25,966 nt of DNA from Bacteroides sp. CAG:530 (GCA_000434735.1 FR881211.1:52845-78810); one strand, 5' to 3'. Numbered from the stretch's first letter, positions 1-8,204 are shown. Notes: generated by a model not told the origin, from the sequence alone. Made by a program: numbers and translations.

Positions 1-1853
1 TATTGCGAAGCCGGATGATTGGTGAGCAATTGGTTCAGAGTGCTTATCTTTCCGTTGTAATCGCGCATGATACCTTTAACCAAACCTTCTTGGAATAGAG
101 AATAGTCGGCTAATGATGGGTCTATGCTCGATGCTTTCTCGTATGCGTTTCGTGCTAAGTCGAAGCGTCGCGCATAGAAATCACAGTCGCCTATACGGTT
201 ATAAGCGTCGGCTATAACGGCACGCTCTTTATGTGTTCCCGATTCGATACATTGTTCAAACCAGTTCAATGCGTTGTGGTAATGTTTCTGCTTGAAATCT
301 GTATATCCAAGGCTATACAAAGCCAAGCCGTACTCATCGCTCTGTTTGTTTGGAGTACAGTTCAGGTAGTGTATAAAGTCGGTTGCCGCTTGGTCAAATT
401 GTTCTTTGCGATACTTTGATTCACCTCGCCAGTAATAAGCGTCGGCTTGAGTTTGTTTGTTGTATTGTCCTAATTTCAAAGACTGTGTGAAATAGTCGAT
501 AGCGCCATCAAAGTTAGATTGTGCGAACAATTGTGTTCCCATGCGGAACAACAGTTTCTGCTTCGCTTCTAGGATGCGGCTTCCCGGATGCGATATCTTT
601 GCGATAGACGATAAGGCGGTAGCATAGCTACGTGTGTTGGTGTATACTTCAACCAGATAATCGTTGACCTTTTCTGTATATACCGAGTTGGGGAACTCAT
701 TCAAGAAACGCTCGAACACGATTACCGATTCGGCAAACGGCGAGTAAGATGTTTCATGAAGACACAAGGCGTAGTTATAAAGTGCTTGCTCGCGTATCTG
801 CTTATCGGCGGTCATGGCAGACGCTTGCTCGAAAGCCATTCTGGCACGTGTGCGGTCTTTCAGATTCAGATAAGCCAAACCCTGATGCAGGTATGCGTTT
901 TGTGCCAAAGCATCCTTGCCGTTGTCGGCTTCGTTTAACGCGATAGCAGCTTTAGAATATACGCCGGTATTGAAATAGCTCATTCCTAATTTATACATGG
1001 CATTGCGTTCTATCTTGCTGCCAGCATCTTCTTTATACTGTTGCAGTGCGGTCACGGCTTCCGAATAATGTTTCAGGCCGTATAACGCTTCTCCTTTTAT
1101 ACGCTTCATCTCCAGCGTCTTTTCGTTGCGTGGGTAAGCTTCTAAGTAGGTAGACGCTATCTTTTCCGCTTGCGCGTATTGTCCTTGAGTAAGGTAGATG
1201 TCGGCTATGTAATAAGGAGCGAACGGAGCGTATTTGGGATTTCGCTGTACGGTGATGAAACCTTCTAATGCCTTATCGTATTGGTTCTGGGCATAGTCGA
1301 TGTATGCCAGATGATAAACGGCATCTGGCTGGTATTCTTTACTCAGGAACTTTAAGGCTCTGAATTGCTCGGCAGCCGATTGTAGTTCGCCGGTTTTCAT
1401 ATATGCTGTTCCAAGTCGTAAGATATTGGCGTCTCTTTCGGCATTTGGCAGATACTCTTCTTCGCAAAGTTTATAATTGGCTATTGCTTCAGAGTAATAT
1501 TCTTTAAAAAAATATGCTGAGGCCAAGAGTGAGCGTACGCGGTTGGCGTATTGCGATTCCGGGTATTTCTTGAGGAAGCCGGTCAATTGCTCTATGGCAT
1601 CGGGTGCTTTCAACTCGTATGTTGTACATACTATCATATAAGCGGCTTCGTCAGCTTGTTTGGTGTCGGAAGCCGAGCTGATGTATTTTATCAATGTCTG
1701 TTGGGCTGCAGCGTAGTCGTGGCGTAGAAACAGTTCTTTACCATCATCGAACAGCCTCTGCTGATGAGTGAGCGGCTCGACTTGCTGAGCGTTTGCCATG
1801 GCAGACCATATACATAGCGCTCCGGTTATCAATATCTGTTTTTTATTCTTCAT
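1..1853 (-). CDS. Secreted tetratricopeptide-repeat protein, 3' end outside window
   Basis: An uninterrupted minus-strand frame of about 617 codons runs from the ATG at 1851-1853 off the left edge, so the C-terminus is missing. The N-terminus, MKNKKQILITGALCIWSAMANAQQ, is a good Sec signal peptide with cleavage near ANA-QQ, so the protein should be periplasmic or outer-membrane associated. The rest is helical repeats with TPR-like spacing, with many A-x-x-x-Y and G-x-x-Y-A-x-A patterns such as YDKALEGF, YSEAVTALQQY and FDGAIDYFTQ. TPR arrays are protein-interaction scaffolds; no enzymatic motif is visible. It starts 30 bases after the NUDIX stop and probably shares its transcript. Bacteroidales homologues are about 1000 residues, by recollection. 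Identity as a TPR protein is secure; the specific function is unknown. Confidence 0.88.
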   Translation of the reverse strand, partial: MKNKKQILITGALCIWSAMANAQQVEPLTHQQRLFDDGKELFLRHDYAAAQQTLIKYISSASDTKQADEAAYMIVCTTYELKAPDAIEQLTGFLKKYPESQYANRVRSLLASAYFFKEYYSEAIANYKLCEEEYLPNAERDANILRLGTAYMKTGELQSAAEQFRALKFLSKEYQPDAVYHLAYIDYAQNQYDKALEGFITVQRNPKYAPFAPYYIADIYLTQGQYAQAEKIASTYLEAYPRNEKTLEMKRIKGEALYGLKHYSEAVTALQQYKEDAGSKIERNAMYKLGMSYFNTGVYSKAAIALNEADNGKDALAQNAYLHQGLAYLNLKDRTRARMAFEQASAMTADKQIREQALYNYALCLHETSYSPFAESVIVFERFLNEFPNSVYTEKVNDYLVEVYTNTRSYATALSSIAKISHPGSRILEAKQKLLFRMGTQLFAQSNFDGAIDYFTQSLKLGQYNKQTQADAYYWRGESKYRKEQFDQAATDFIHYLNCTPNKQSDEYGLALYSLGYTDFKQKHYHNALNWFEQCIESGTHKERAVIADAYNRIGDCDFYARRFDLARNAYEKASSIDPSLADYSLFQEGLVKGIMRDYNGKISTLNQLLTNHPASQ

Positions 1854-1883
1854 GTGTGTAATACGTGCTTTTATATGGTTCGT

Positions 1884-2411
1884 TTATAATTTTTCTGTTT
1901 CGTTTAAGAAGCGGATTACTCCTGCCCGAACTGAATCGAGTCCGAAGTTGTCTGGATTAATTTTATTTATAGGCATCCAGAACGAGTCGGCCACATCGTC
2001 CATCGCTTTGATTTGCGAGTCGTCGGTTACGTTGCACTTGTAAAACAGGTCGAGTGTGTGCACTAGGAATCCCGAATACAAGTATGTATTTGGCAACGAA
2101 AACAAGTAATGGGTTTCTGTAACCGTGAGTCCGGTTTCTTCAAACACTTCACGTGTCACCCCTTGCTCTCCGGTCTCTGCCATGTCGATGAATCCTCCGG
2201 GGAGGTCGAGTGTACCTTTAGCGGGTTCTTTTCCTCTACGGCATACTAGCAGTTCGTTTTTATGATTTAAAATGAAAGCTACAGTGGCGGCACTTGGATT
2301 AAAGTAATAAGTAAATCCGCAGTCGACGCAGTGTTTAGATTTCTCATTGTTGATTTCAAAATGAGCGGAACCGCATTCGGGGCAATATTTAAACAAATGT
2401 AATGGGTGCAT
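1884..2411 (-). CDS. NUDIX hydrolase with N-terminal zinc ribbon
   Basis: The 175-residue protein starts with a four-cysteine zinc ribbon (C10-x2-C13 and C28-x2-C31), like that of NADH pyrophosphatases. A complete NUDIX box follows at about residues 73-95: G, x5, E79, x7, REV (87-89), E91 E92, G94 L95. The box glutamates bind the metal for hydrolysis of a nucleoside diphosphate linked to another moiety. The substrate cannot be read from sequence; NAD(H), ADP-ribose or damaged nucleotides are the family options. At 175 residues it lacks the extra N-terminal domain of classical NudC. A -7 box on the minus strand lies about 25 bases upstream of the ATG. The TPR gene follows 30 bases downstream on the same strand. 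Confidence 0.9.
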   Translation of the reverse strand: MHPLHLFKYCPECGSAHFEINNEKSKHCVDCGFTYYFNPSAATVAFILNHKNELLVCRRGKEPAKGTLDLPGGFIDMAETGEQGVTREVFEETGLTVTETHYLFSLPNTYLYSGFLVHTLDLFYKCNVTDDSQIKAMDDVADSFWMPINKINPDNFGLDSVRAGVIRFLNETEKL

Positions 2412-2435
2412 GTCGTTTTGAGTTATGTTGGTTTA

Positions 2436-2443
2436 CAAAGATA
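2436..2443 (-). promoter_or_regulatory. -7 box for the NUDIX gene
   Basis: The minus strand reads TATCTTTG, a perfect match to the Bacteroidales -7 consensus TAnnTTTG, about 25 bases upstream of the NUDIX ATG. No clear TTTG -33 element is visible at the usual spacing. Confidence 0.6.
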
Positions 2444-2501
2444 GATTAAAAGCCGATAATATATTGGGAATTTACTTATTTTTACGGTCAAAATACTATT
2501 T

Positions 2502-2924
2502 ATGCTTGAAAGGGATTATATACGGCGACTTATACGTCAATTCTTTGAAGAACTTGAGAAACTGAGAGATAAGCAAAGAAATGATGCCTACTCTTCTACA
2601 TATCAATGTGAGGTTAACAGTATGTATCGTGCTTACTTAGGGCATCCTGCTTCATTTTTTTACGAACAAGACGCTGAATTTATATTGCAGACATTGGCTT
2701 CAGAACTTTCTGCTGAGCAAATTGTGCAGCGATTGGAGATGCTGGCCGACTTGTTATATTTTGATGCTTCCGGTTCCGATTGTTCAGAAGATTTAAAGAA
2801 AGACTTGTGGAATAAGGCTCTTTTTATGTACGATTATGTAGACAGACACAGTGATACATTTTCGTTCGAAAGGAGAGGTAAAATGACCGTTTTGAAAGAA
2901 AAAGTCCACGAAAGTGGGCTTTAA
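2502..2924 (+). CDS. Hypothetical protein, 140 residues, helical
   Basis: I do not recognise this family with confidence. The protein is soluble, charged and predicted mostly helical (MLERDYIRRLIRQFFEELEKL at the start, then helices such as SAELSAEQIVQRLEMLADLLYF-type stretches), with no signal peptide, membrane segment or metal-binding cluster. It is a long, uninterrupted frame with codon use like its neighbours, which argues that it is real. It is divergent from the NUDIX gene and precedes the Lrp regulator by about 106 bases that contain the regulator's own promoter. A small hairpin with a GAAA loop (2901-2922) overlaps the end of the gene. Confidence 0.7.
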   Translation: MLERDYIRRLIRQFFEELEKLRDKQRNDAYSSTYQCEVNSMYRAYLGHPASFFYEQDAEFILQTLASELSAEQIVQRLEMLADLLYFDASGSDCSEDLKKDLWNKALFMYDYVDRHSDTFSFERRGKMTVLKEKVHESGL

Positions 2925-2990
2925 ATGATAATTTAAATGAAAAAAGAATGTTTTTTGTATCAAATGTGTATGTAAAAAAGAAAGTTTATC

Positions 2991-2998
2991 TATATTTG
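2991..2998 (+). promoter_or_regulatory. -7 box for the Lrp/AsnC gene
   Basis: TATATTTG matches TAnnTTTG exactly and lies 32 bases before the ATG at 3031. This suggests that the regulator and the DUF4491 gene are transcribed from here. Confidence 0.6.
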
Positions 2999-3030
2999 CT
3001 TACAAAATGATATAAACATGTTTTCTTATT

Positions 3031-3495
3031 ATGGAAAAGATAGATAGTTTAGACAAACAGATTCTGGAAATCATTTCTCAGAATGCGCGAATTCCTTTCA
3101 AAGATGTCGCTGCCGAATGTGGTGTATCGCGTGCTGCCATCCATCAGCGCGTACAGCGTCTTATTGATTTGGGAGTTATTATTGGTTCTGGATATCATGT
3201 AAATCCTAAGAGCTTAGGCTATAGCACTTGTACTTATGTAGGAATTAAACTGGAAAAGGGTTCTATGTATAAGAGTGTTGTTGCCGAATTGGAGAAGATT
3301 CCTGAAATCGTGGAATGCCACTTTACCACTGGTCCGTATACTATGCTGACCAAGTTGTACTGTACCGACAACGAACATTTGATGGATTTGTTGAACTCTA
3401 AGATACAGGAGATTCCGGGAGTTGTTGCTACAGAAACATTGATTTCGTTGGAGCAGAGCATCAAGAAAGAAATCCCTATTCGTAAGGAGGATTAA
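3031..3495 (+). CDS. Lrp/AsnC family transcriptional regulator
   Basis: The 154-residue protein has the two-part Lrp/AsnC architecture. An N-terminal winged helix-turn-helix (about 1-60) opens with MEKIDSLDKQILEIISQNAR and contains the recognition segment CGVSRAAIHQRVQRL. A C-terminal RAM domain follows (about 65-145) with the usual EKIPEIVECHFTTGPYTML pattern. Members form dimers to octamers and respond to amino acids or related small molecules; the ligand here is unknown. Length is normal for the family. Its last codons carry AAGGAGG (3484-3490), which serves as ribosome binding site for the next gene, so the two genes are very probably one operon. Confidence 0.93.
   Translation: MEKIDSLDKQILEIISQNARIPFKDVAAECGVSRAAIHQRVQRLIDLGVIIGSGYHVNPKSLGYSTCTYVGIKLEKGSMYKSVVAELEKIPEIVECHFTTGPYTMLTKLYCTDNEHLMDLLNSKIQEIPGVVATETLISLEQSIKKEIPIRKED
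3484..3490 (+). promoter_or_regulatory. Shine-Dalgarno site for the GTG-start DUF4491 gene
   Basis: AAGGAGG lies inside the last codons of the Lrp gene, 8 bases before the GTG at 3499. It is a full anti-SD match in a phylum that rarely depends on such sites, and it decides the GTG start. Confidence 0.6.
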
Positions 3496-3498
3496 GCT

Positions 3499-3822
3499 GT
3501 GGATTGGATTTTAGCTTATCCTGTTGGCGGCATTGTGATAGGTGTTTGCACGTTTCTTATTATCGGGGTGTTTCATCCCATAGTGATTAAAGGCGAATAC
3601 TATTTTGGCACGCGCTGCTGGTGGTGGTTCTTGATTTTAGGAATAGCCGGAATTATCGGGTCGGTAATAGTAGACGATATTGTGCTGTCTTCGTTACTGG
3701 GTGTTTTTTCTTTCTCTTCATTTTGGGCAATAAAGGAGATATTCGAACAACGCGAAAGGGTGTTGAAAGGATGGTTCCCGATGAATCCGAAACGGAAACA
3801 CGAGTATGAGGAAAAGAAATAA
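3499..3822 (+). CDS. DUF4491 family small membrane protein
   Basis: The frame encodes 107 residues starting at a GTG only 3 bases after the Lrp stop codon. There are three hydrophobic segments (about 5-27, 41-60 and 63-82) and a conserved-looking cytosolic tail, EQRERVLKGWFPMNPKRK. The pattern GVFHPIVIKGEYYFGT plus the KGWFPMNPKR ending is what I recall for DUF4491, an uncharacterised inner-membrane family common in Bacteroidetes. No function is known to me. Tight coupling to an Lrp-type regulator suggests shared control. It is followed by a bidirectional terminator shared with the convergent susR-like gene. Confidence 0.8.
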   Translation: MDWILAYPVGGIVIGVCTFLIIGVFHPIVIKGEYYFGTRCWWWFLILGIAGIIGSVIVDDIVLSSLLGVFSFSSFWAIKEIFEQRERVLKGWFPMNPKRKHEYEEKK

Positions 3823-3851
3823 TAGGTGAGCTGAAGAAAATATAGCAGTTT

Positions 3852-3896
3852 AAAAAAGCCGCATGACATGCAGAGTAGATGTCATGCGGCTTTTTT
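3852..3896. terminator. Bidirectional intrinsic terminator between DUF4491 and susR-like genes
   Basis: A perfect 12-bp GC-rich core stem (gccgcatgacat / atgtcatgcggc), with a 9-base loop, is flanked by A6 on the left and T6 on the right. It can therefore terminate transcription from both convergent genes. Confidence 0.92.
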
Positions 3897-3918
3897 GCGT
3901 CATCCCGATTTAGTGTAA

Positions 3919-5538
3919 TTATAGATTCATCACATTCTGTTCGAACTTGTCTTTGTCGCCTAATGCTTTATTACGCAATTTGCTGCGATAATTGTAGATG
4001 GTTGCCAAAGAATAGCCCAAGAAATGTGCGATGCGATGGCTATCTGTTACACCCAAACGAATCAAGGCGAAGATACGCAATTCGGTTGTAAGCAGTTCGC
4101 CAGGCTTCGGTATGATTTTTTCTTCGTCAATCAGCAATGCATTAAATGAATCGACGAAATGAGGGAAAAGCTCCAGGAACGACTTATCGAACTCATTATA
4201 GAAATTCTTCCGTTCGTCGCGCAAGAACTGTTCTGATTTAATAGCTTTGAATAAGTCGTCAATACGCGAAGCCATCGCCAATTTTTCGAGCGAACGACGA
4301 TATTGCTCTAGTTTTTCGAGGTAAATTACACAGCGGTCTAAGTAGCGGGCAATATACACCTCTTTAATACGGCCTGTTTGCTCCAGTTCCTGGTTTACCG
4401 CTTTTAACTCTTCATTTACATGCTGTAATTGCTGATAGGCCACGCTTAAGTTTTCACGCATTACCGAAAGTTTTCTCATCCATCTATATAAAAAGAATAT
4501 GGCCACTAGTAAGAATAACGAAAGTACGCTGACGCTAATTAGCATAACGTGTGAAATCTGACGTTTTTTGGCTTCCTCTACTTTATATGCCTTGTCGATA
4601 ATGGGGAAGAATTGGGCTACCTCAATAAATCGTAAACGGGCTTTGCAAGCTACTGCGTCTTCCATTGAACAATTTAGATAACGATAGGCGCGGTTTAAAT
4701 CTCCTTTTTCATACATCAATCGGGCTAATTTCTGAAGAGAGGCATATTCGCGTACAGCCAGCTCCAAATCGCGAATTGCGGTCAACGCCAGATAGCGGAT
4801 CTCGTTGTCTGAATCTCCTTTTACATTGTATGCTTCGGACATAGTGTAATAGATATATCCTTGCTGACGATTATCGGGTGACATTCGTAAGGTCTCTTGT
4901 AAATTAAGTAGGGCTTCTTCTGCTTGTCCTTTTACTATGAGCTGCTCTGCATGCACAATTTTCTGACTAATGCCTGGAGGGGTAGTCATTATGATTGAGT
5001 CACGATATAGATCAGTCTTTTGCAAGTATTTCATCTTTTCGGCTACATGGCTTGTGTAATCGGCTATCCAACCATAATAAGCTCTATAGGCGTGGTAATA
5101 ATAACCCAATGTTTCCTTTTGCAGTTTAGATGGATCCACTTGTTTCAGCAGTTCCAAGGCTTCATTGTACATTCCCATCACTCCCATGACTTCGGCCTGA
5201 TTGATGATAATAATAGACTTTAAGTCGGGACGATTCAGTAATGGTAGAATTTGGAGTCTTACATTGATGTAATGAAGTGCCGAGTCTGCTTGATAATGCA
5301 GAAACTCTTGGAAAAGGTCTCCGCACAAATCGTATTTCTGCAGATAATCGGTTGTACGATTTAACCGCTGTCTGAGATTTGAAATTGATTGTTCTTTTAG
5401 GGAATGAAACGTTGATTTCTGCTCTAATATCCGATCGAGCTGTTTAAGTATGTCTTCGTTGGATGTTGTCGCTCCTATTGCTTGGGTTATTCCCCACAAG
5501 CAAAGAAAAAAGAACCATCTTTCTATTCGTTTCATCAT
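3919..5538 (-). CDS. susR: SusR-like membrane-spanning transcriptional activator (DUF6377-type)
   Basis: The 539-residue protein has an N-terminal signal or anchor segment (about 8-22), a periplasmic TPR-like helical sensor region (about 25-325), a single transmembrane helix (about 329-351, ISVSVLSLFLLVAIFFLY), a cytoplasmic coiled coil (about 356-395) and a C-terminal helix-turn-helix (about 483-526, ending HRIAHFLGYSLATIYNYRSKLR). This matches B. thetaiotaomicron SusR in size and layout; SusR senses maltose and activates the sus genes. It is divergent from the susB-like gene with a 410-base gap, the expected place for its target promoter. DNA-binding specificity and ligand are inferred from context. 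Codons 1 and 2 are both ATG, so the start may be 3 bases later. Confidence 0.82.
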   Translation of the reverse strand: MMKRIERWFFFLCLWGITQAIGATTSNEDILKQLDRILEQKSTFHSLKEQSISNLRQRLNRTTDYLQKYDLCGDLFQEFLHYQADSALHYINVRLQILPLLNRPDLKSIIIINQAEVMGVMGMYNEALELLKQVDPSKLQKETLGYYYHAYRAYYGWIADYTSHVAEKMKYLQKTDLYRDSIIMTTPPGISQKIVHAEQLIVKGQAEEALLNLQETLRMSPDNRQQGYIYYTMSEAYNVKGDSDNEIRYLALTAIRDLELAVREYASLQKLARLMYEKGDLNRAYRYLNCSMEDAVACKARLRFIEVAQFFPIIDKAYKVEEAKKRQISHVMLISVSVLSLFLLVAIFFLYRWMRKLSVMRENLSVAYQQLQHVNEELKAVNQELEQTGRIKEVYIARYLDRCVIYLEKLEQYRRSLEKLAMASRIDDLFKAIKSEQFLRDERKNFYNEFDKSFLELFPHFVDSFNALLIDEEKIIPKPGELLTTELRIFALIRLGVTDSHRIAHFLGYSLATIYNYRSKLRNKALGDKDKFEQNVMNL

Positions 5539-5564
5539 AGTATATGTATTAGTAAAAGTTTCTA

Positions 5565-5572
5565 CAAATATA
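5565..5572 (-). promoter_or_regulatory. -7 box for the susR-like gene, within an inverted repeat
   Basis: The minus strand reads TATATTTG, matching TAnnTTTG, 26 bases before the ATG. It overlaps a 7-bp inverted repeat, AATATAG (5567-5573) and CTATATT (5581-5587), which could be an operator for autoregulation. Confidence 0.5.
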
Positions 5573-5733
5573 GAAAGTTCCTATATTAAAACAAAAAACA
5601 GGGAATTTTATCTTCAAAAACGTTTCTATTTTTAGGGGTGTTTAAAGAAATGTTTATATTGATAATCAGTGATATAACCTAAATATGCATTTATATTTTT
5701 ATTCCAAGTCACAATAATGAGTTTTATACGTAA

Positions 5734-5741
5734 TAAATTTG
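5734..5741 (+). promoter_or_regulatory. Candidate -7 box for the susBCDE operon
   Basis: TAAATTTG fits TAnnTTTG. There is no matching TTTG at -33, as expected for an activator-dependent promoter. If used, it gives a leader of roughly 200 bases before the susB-like ATG. Confidence 0.35.
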
Positions 5742-5789
5742 CTGTCAAACATTACGAACCAATATGTTTTACCGTAATCTTAATATATC

Positions 5790-5906
5790 ATGAAAACCAT
5801 GAGACGAATCTTTTTACTACCGGAAAAACTGTCGAGCCTTAATAATTATATGCGGATGACGGAAGAGCAAAATTGCTATATGGTAAAATCCGATTTCGGA
5901 AGATGA
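5790..5906 (+). CDS. Possible 38-residue leader ORF upstream of susB-like gene
   Basis: An ATG at 5790 opens a short frame ending with TGA at 5904-5906, starting MKTMRRIFLLPEKLSSLNNY. It lies between the candidate operon promoter and the GH97 start and ends 42 bases before that start. It has no signal peptide, no recognised domain and no obvious ribosome binding site. It may be a leader peptide, a remnant of a longer gene, or chance. Confidence 0.2.
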   Translation: MKTMRRIFLLPEKLSSLNNYMRMTEEQNCYMVKSDFGR

Positions 5907-5948
5907 GGTGAAAAACGTTCGATTATAATTTTTAATACCTTAAATAAT

Positions 5949-8204
5949 ATGACTTTAAAAAAGAACTTTTTACTCGTTGCTTTTCTCTGCCTCTCATTGG
6001 TGGTACAAGCTCAACACAAACTGACTTCTCCGGATGGTAATCTGGAAATGTCTTTCCAACTCGATGCAGCGGGAACTCCGACTTACACGTTGCATTATAA
6101 GCAAAAAGAAGTTATCCGTCCCAGTAAACTTGGTCTGGAACTGAAGAAAGAAGACGCTAACGCAAAGGTTGACTTTGAATGGAGCGCTCGTAAAGATGTT
6201 GAGAAGTTGGATAGTAAGACAAACTTCTACAGTGGTTTTCAATTGAAAGATACCAAACAGGCAACTTTCGATGAAACTTGGCAGCCTGTATGGGGTGAGG
6301 AAAAAGAAATACGCAATCACTACAACGAACTGACCGTTACTTTGTATCAGCCAGCCAATGAGCGTAGTTTACGTATTTGCTTCCGTCTGTTCAACGATGG
6401 ATTAGGCTTTCGTTATGAATTCCCCCAGCAACCTAATCTGAACTATTTCGTTATTAAAGAAGAACATTCTCAGTTCGCCATGACCGGAGACCATACCGCT
6501 TTTTGGATTCCTGGTGACTACGATACTCAGGAATACGACTACACCACTAGTAGACTGAGCGAAATACGTTCACTCTTTCAAAAGGCTTATACTGAAAATT
6601 CATCGCAGACACCCTTCTCGCCAACAGGTGTGCAGACGGCTTTGATGATGAAAACCGATGATGGCCTTTATATTAACTTACACGAAGCGGCCTTGGTAGA
6701 TTATGCCTGCATGCACCTTAATTTGGACGACAAGAATATGGTTTTCGAGAGTTGGTTAACCCCCGACGCTTGTGGTGATAAAGGTTATATGCAGACTCCA
6801 TGTACTTCTCCGTGGCGTACTATTATTGTAAGTGACGATGCTCGCAAAATCTTGGCTTCTCGCATTACACTGAATTTGAACGAACCCTGCAAAATAGCCG
6901 ATACTTCATGGATAACTCCTGTGAAATACATCGGAGTATGGTGGGATATGATTACAAACAAAGGCACTTGGGCTTATACAGACGAACTCAATAGTGTTAA
7001 ATTGGGTGTAACCGATTATTCTAAAGTAAAGCCCAACGGCAAGCACTCTGCTAATACAGCTAACGTAAAACGCTATATCGATTTTGCAGCAAAACACGGA
7101 TTTAGCCAAGTCTTGGTAGAAGGATGGAACGAAGGTTGGGAAGATTGGTTCGGTAAGAGTAAGGATTATGTGTTCGATTTTGTAACTCCTTACCCTGACT
7201 TTAACGTGAAAGAACTGCAGCAGTATGCAGCTAGCAAGGGAGTACGTTTGATGATGCACCATGAAACTTCTGCTTCGGTACGCAACTACGAACGTCATAT
7301 GGATAAGGCTTATCAGTTTATGGTAGACAACGGTTATAATGCGGTGAAGAGCGGTTATGTAGGAAACATCATTCCCCGCGGGGCGCACCATTACGACATC
7401 ATTCCGCGCGGTGAGCACCATTACGGACAGTGGATGGATAATCATTATCTTTATGCCATTAAAAAAGCAGCCGATTACAAGATTATGGTTAATGCTCACG
7501 AGGCAGTACGTCCTACGGGCTTGTGCCGCACATATCCTAACCTTATCGGTAATGAAGCGGCTCGCGGTACCGAATACGAATCATTTGGCGGTAATGCTGT
7601 AAATCATACCACAATTCTTCCATTTACAAGATTGATGGGAGGTCCGATGGATTATACTCCTGGTATTTTTGAAACCGATTGCAGTAAGATGAATCCTAAT
7701 AATCACTCGCGTGTACGCTCTACTTTGGCTCGCCAGTTGGCATTGTACGTCACTATGTATAGTCCGCTTCAGATGGCTGCTGATATTCCTGAAAACTACG
7801 AACGCTTCATGGATGCTTTCCAATTCATAAAGGACGTAGCTATCGATTGGGACGAAAGCCGCTATTTGGAAGCAGAACCGGGAGAATATATCACAATTGC
7901 CCGTAAAGCTAAAGGTACTAACGATTGGTATATTGGTTGCACAGCCGGAGCCGATGGTCACAAGTCAAATTTGGCCTTAGATTTTCTGGATCCAGGAAAA
8001 ACATATATAGCTACTGTATATGCCGACGCTAAAGATGCAAATTGGGAAACAAATCCACAGGCTTATACTATTAAGAAAGGTACAGTCACCAACAAAACTC
8101 GCCTTAACTTGCGTGCAGCCAGTGGCGGCGGTTATGCTATCAGTATCCGCGAGGTGAAGGACAAAGCTGAAACTAAAGGTATTAAGAGATTAAATATTCG
8201 ATAA
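5949..8204 (+). CDS. susB: GH97 alpha-glucosidase, SusB-like
   Basis: The 751-residue protein has a signal peptide (1-21, cut near VQA-QH) and the three GH97 parts: N-terminal beta-sandwich (about 23-280), catalytic barrel (about 320-640) and C-terminal beta domain (to about 740). Residues align with B. thetaiotaomicron SusB by motif: E439 in MMHHET matches base E439, K467 matches K467, E518 in NAHEA matches E508, and E542 in GTEYE matches acid E532. E195, E518, E536 and E542 would bind calcium. It should be the inverting, calcium-dependent type that releases glucose from malto-oligosaccharides in the periplasm. The offset of exactly 10 after residue 483 is explained by a tandem duplication at 474-493. 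It is the first gene of the operon, divergent from the SusR-like gene. Confidence 0.93.
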   Translation: MTLKKNFLLVAFLCLSLVVQAQHKLTSPDGNLEMSFQLDAAGTPTYTLHYKQKEVIRPSKLGLELKKEDANAKVDFEWSARKDVEKLDSKTNFYSGFQLKDTKQATFDETWQPVWGEEKEIRNHYNELTVTLYQPANERSLRICFRLFNDGLGFRYEFPQQPNLNYFVIKEEHSQFAMTGDHTAFWIPGDYDTQEYDYTTSRLSEIRSLFQKAYTENSSQTPFSPTGVQTALMMKTDDGLYINLHEAALVDYACMHLNLDDKNMVFESWLTPDACGDKGYMQTPCTSPWRTIIVSDDARKILASRITLNLNEPCKIADTSWITPVKYIGVWWDMITNKGTWAYTDELNSVKLGVTDYSKVKPNGKHSANTANVKRYIDFAAKHGFSQVLVEGWNEGWEDWFGKSKDYVFDFVTPYPDFNVKELQQYAASKGVRLMMHHETSASVRNYERHMDKAYQFMVDNGYNAVKSGYVGNIIPRGAHHYDIIPRGEHHYGQWMDNHYLYAIKKAADYKIMVNAHEAVRPTGLCRTYPNLIGNEAARGTEYESFGGNAVNHTTILPFTRLMGGPMDYTPGIFETDCSKMNPNNHSRVRSTLARQLALYVTMYSPLQMAADIPENYERFMDAFQFIKDVAIDWDESRYLEAEPGEYITIARKAKGTNDWYIGCTAGADGHKSNLALDFLDPGKTYIATVYADAKDANWETNPQAYTIKKGTVTNKTRLNLRAASGGGYAISIREVKDKAETKGIKRLNIR
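7368..7427 (+). repeat. Tandem 30-bp duplication inside the susB-like gene
   Basis: Two adjacent 30-base units (7368-7397 and 7398-7427) match at 25 of 30 positions. They encode IIPRGAHHYD and IIPRGEHHYG. The first unit contains the 10-bp palindrome CCCCGCGGGG (7374-7383), unusual in this AT-leaning gene. Reading frame is kept. Confidence 0.9.

Larger units (their letters stand above)
5539..5948. other. Intergenic control region between susR-like and susB-like genes
   Basis: This AT-rich 410-base gap separates the divergent regulator and operon. It holds the susR-like -7 box (5565-5572, minus), a plus-strand TAAATTTG box at 5734-5741 that could be the operon promoter with a leader of about 200 bases, and a 38-codon open frame (5790-5906). 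A SusR binding site is expected here, but I cannot point to it. No RNA gene or transposon end is visible. Confidence 0.5.

Noticed and set aside
2901..2922. Hairpin aaagtccac / gtgggcttt with GAAA loop at the end of the hypothetical gene
   Set aside because: No T run follows on the plus strand; the T run lies on the minus side, where no gene needs terminating.
6906..7499. Minus-strand open frame of 197 codons inside the GH97 gene
   Set aside because: Antisense to the catalytic domain of a secure gene; no independent evidence.
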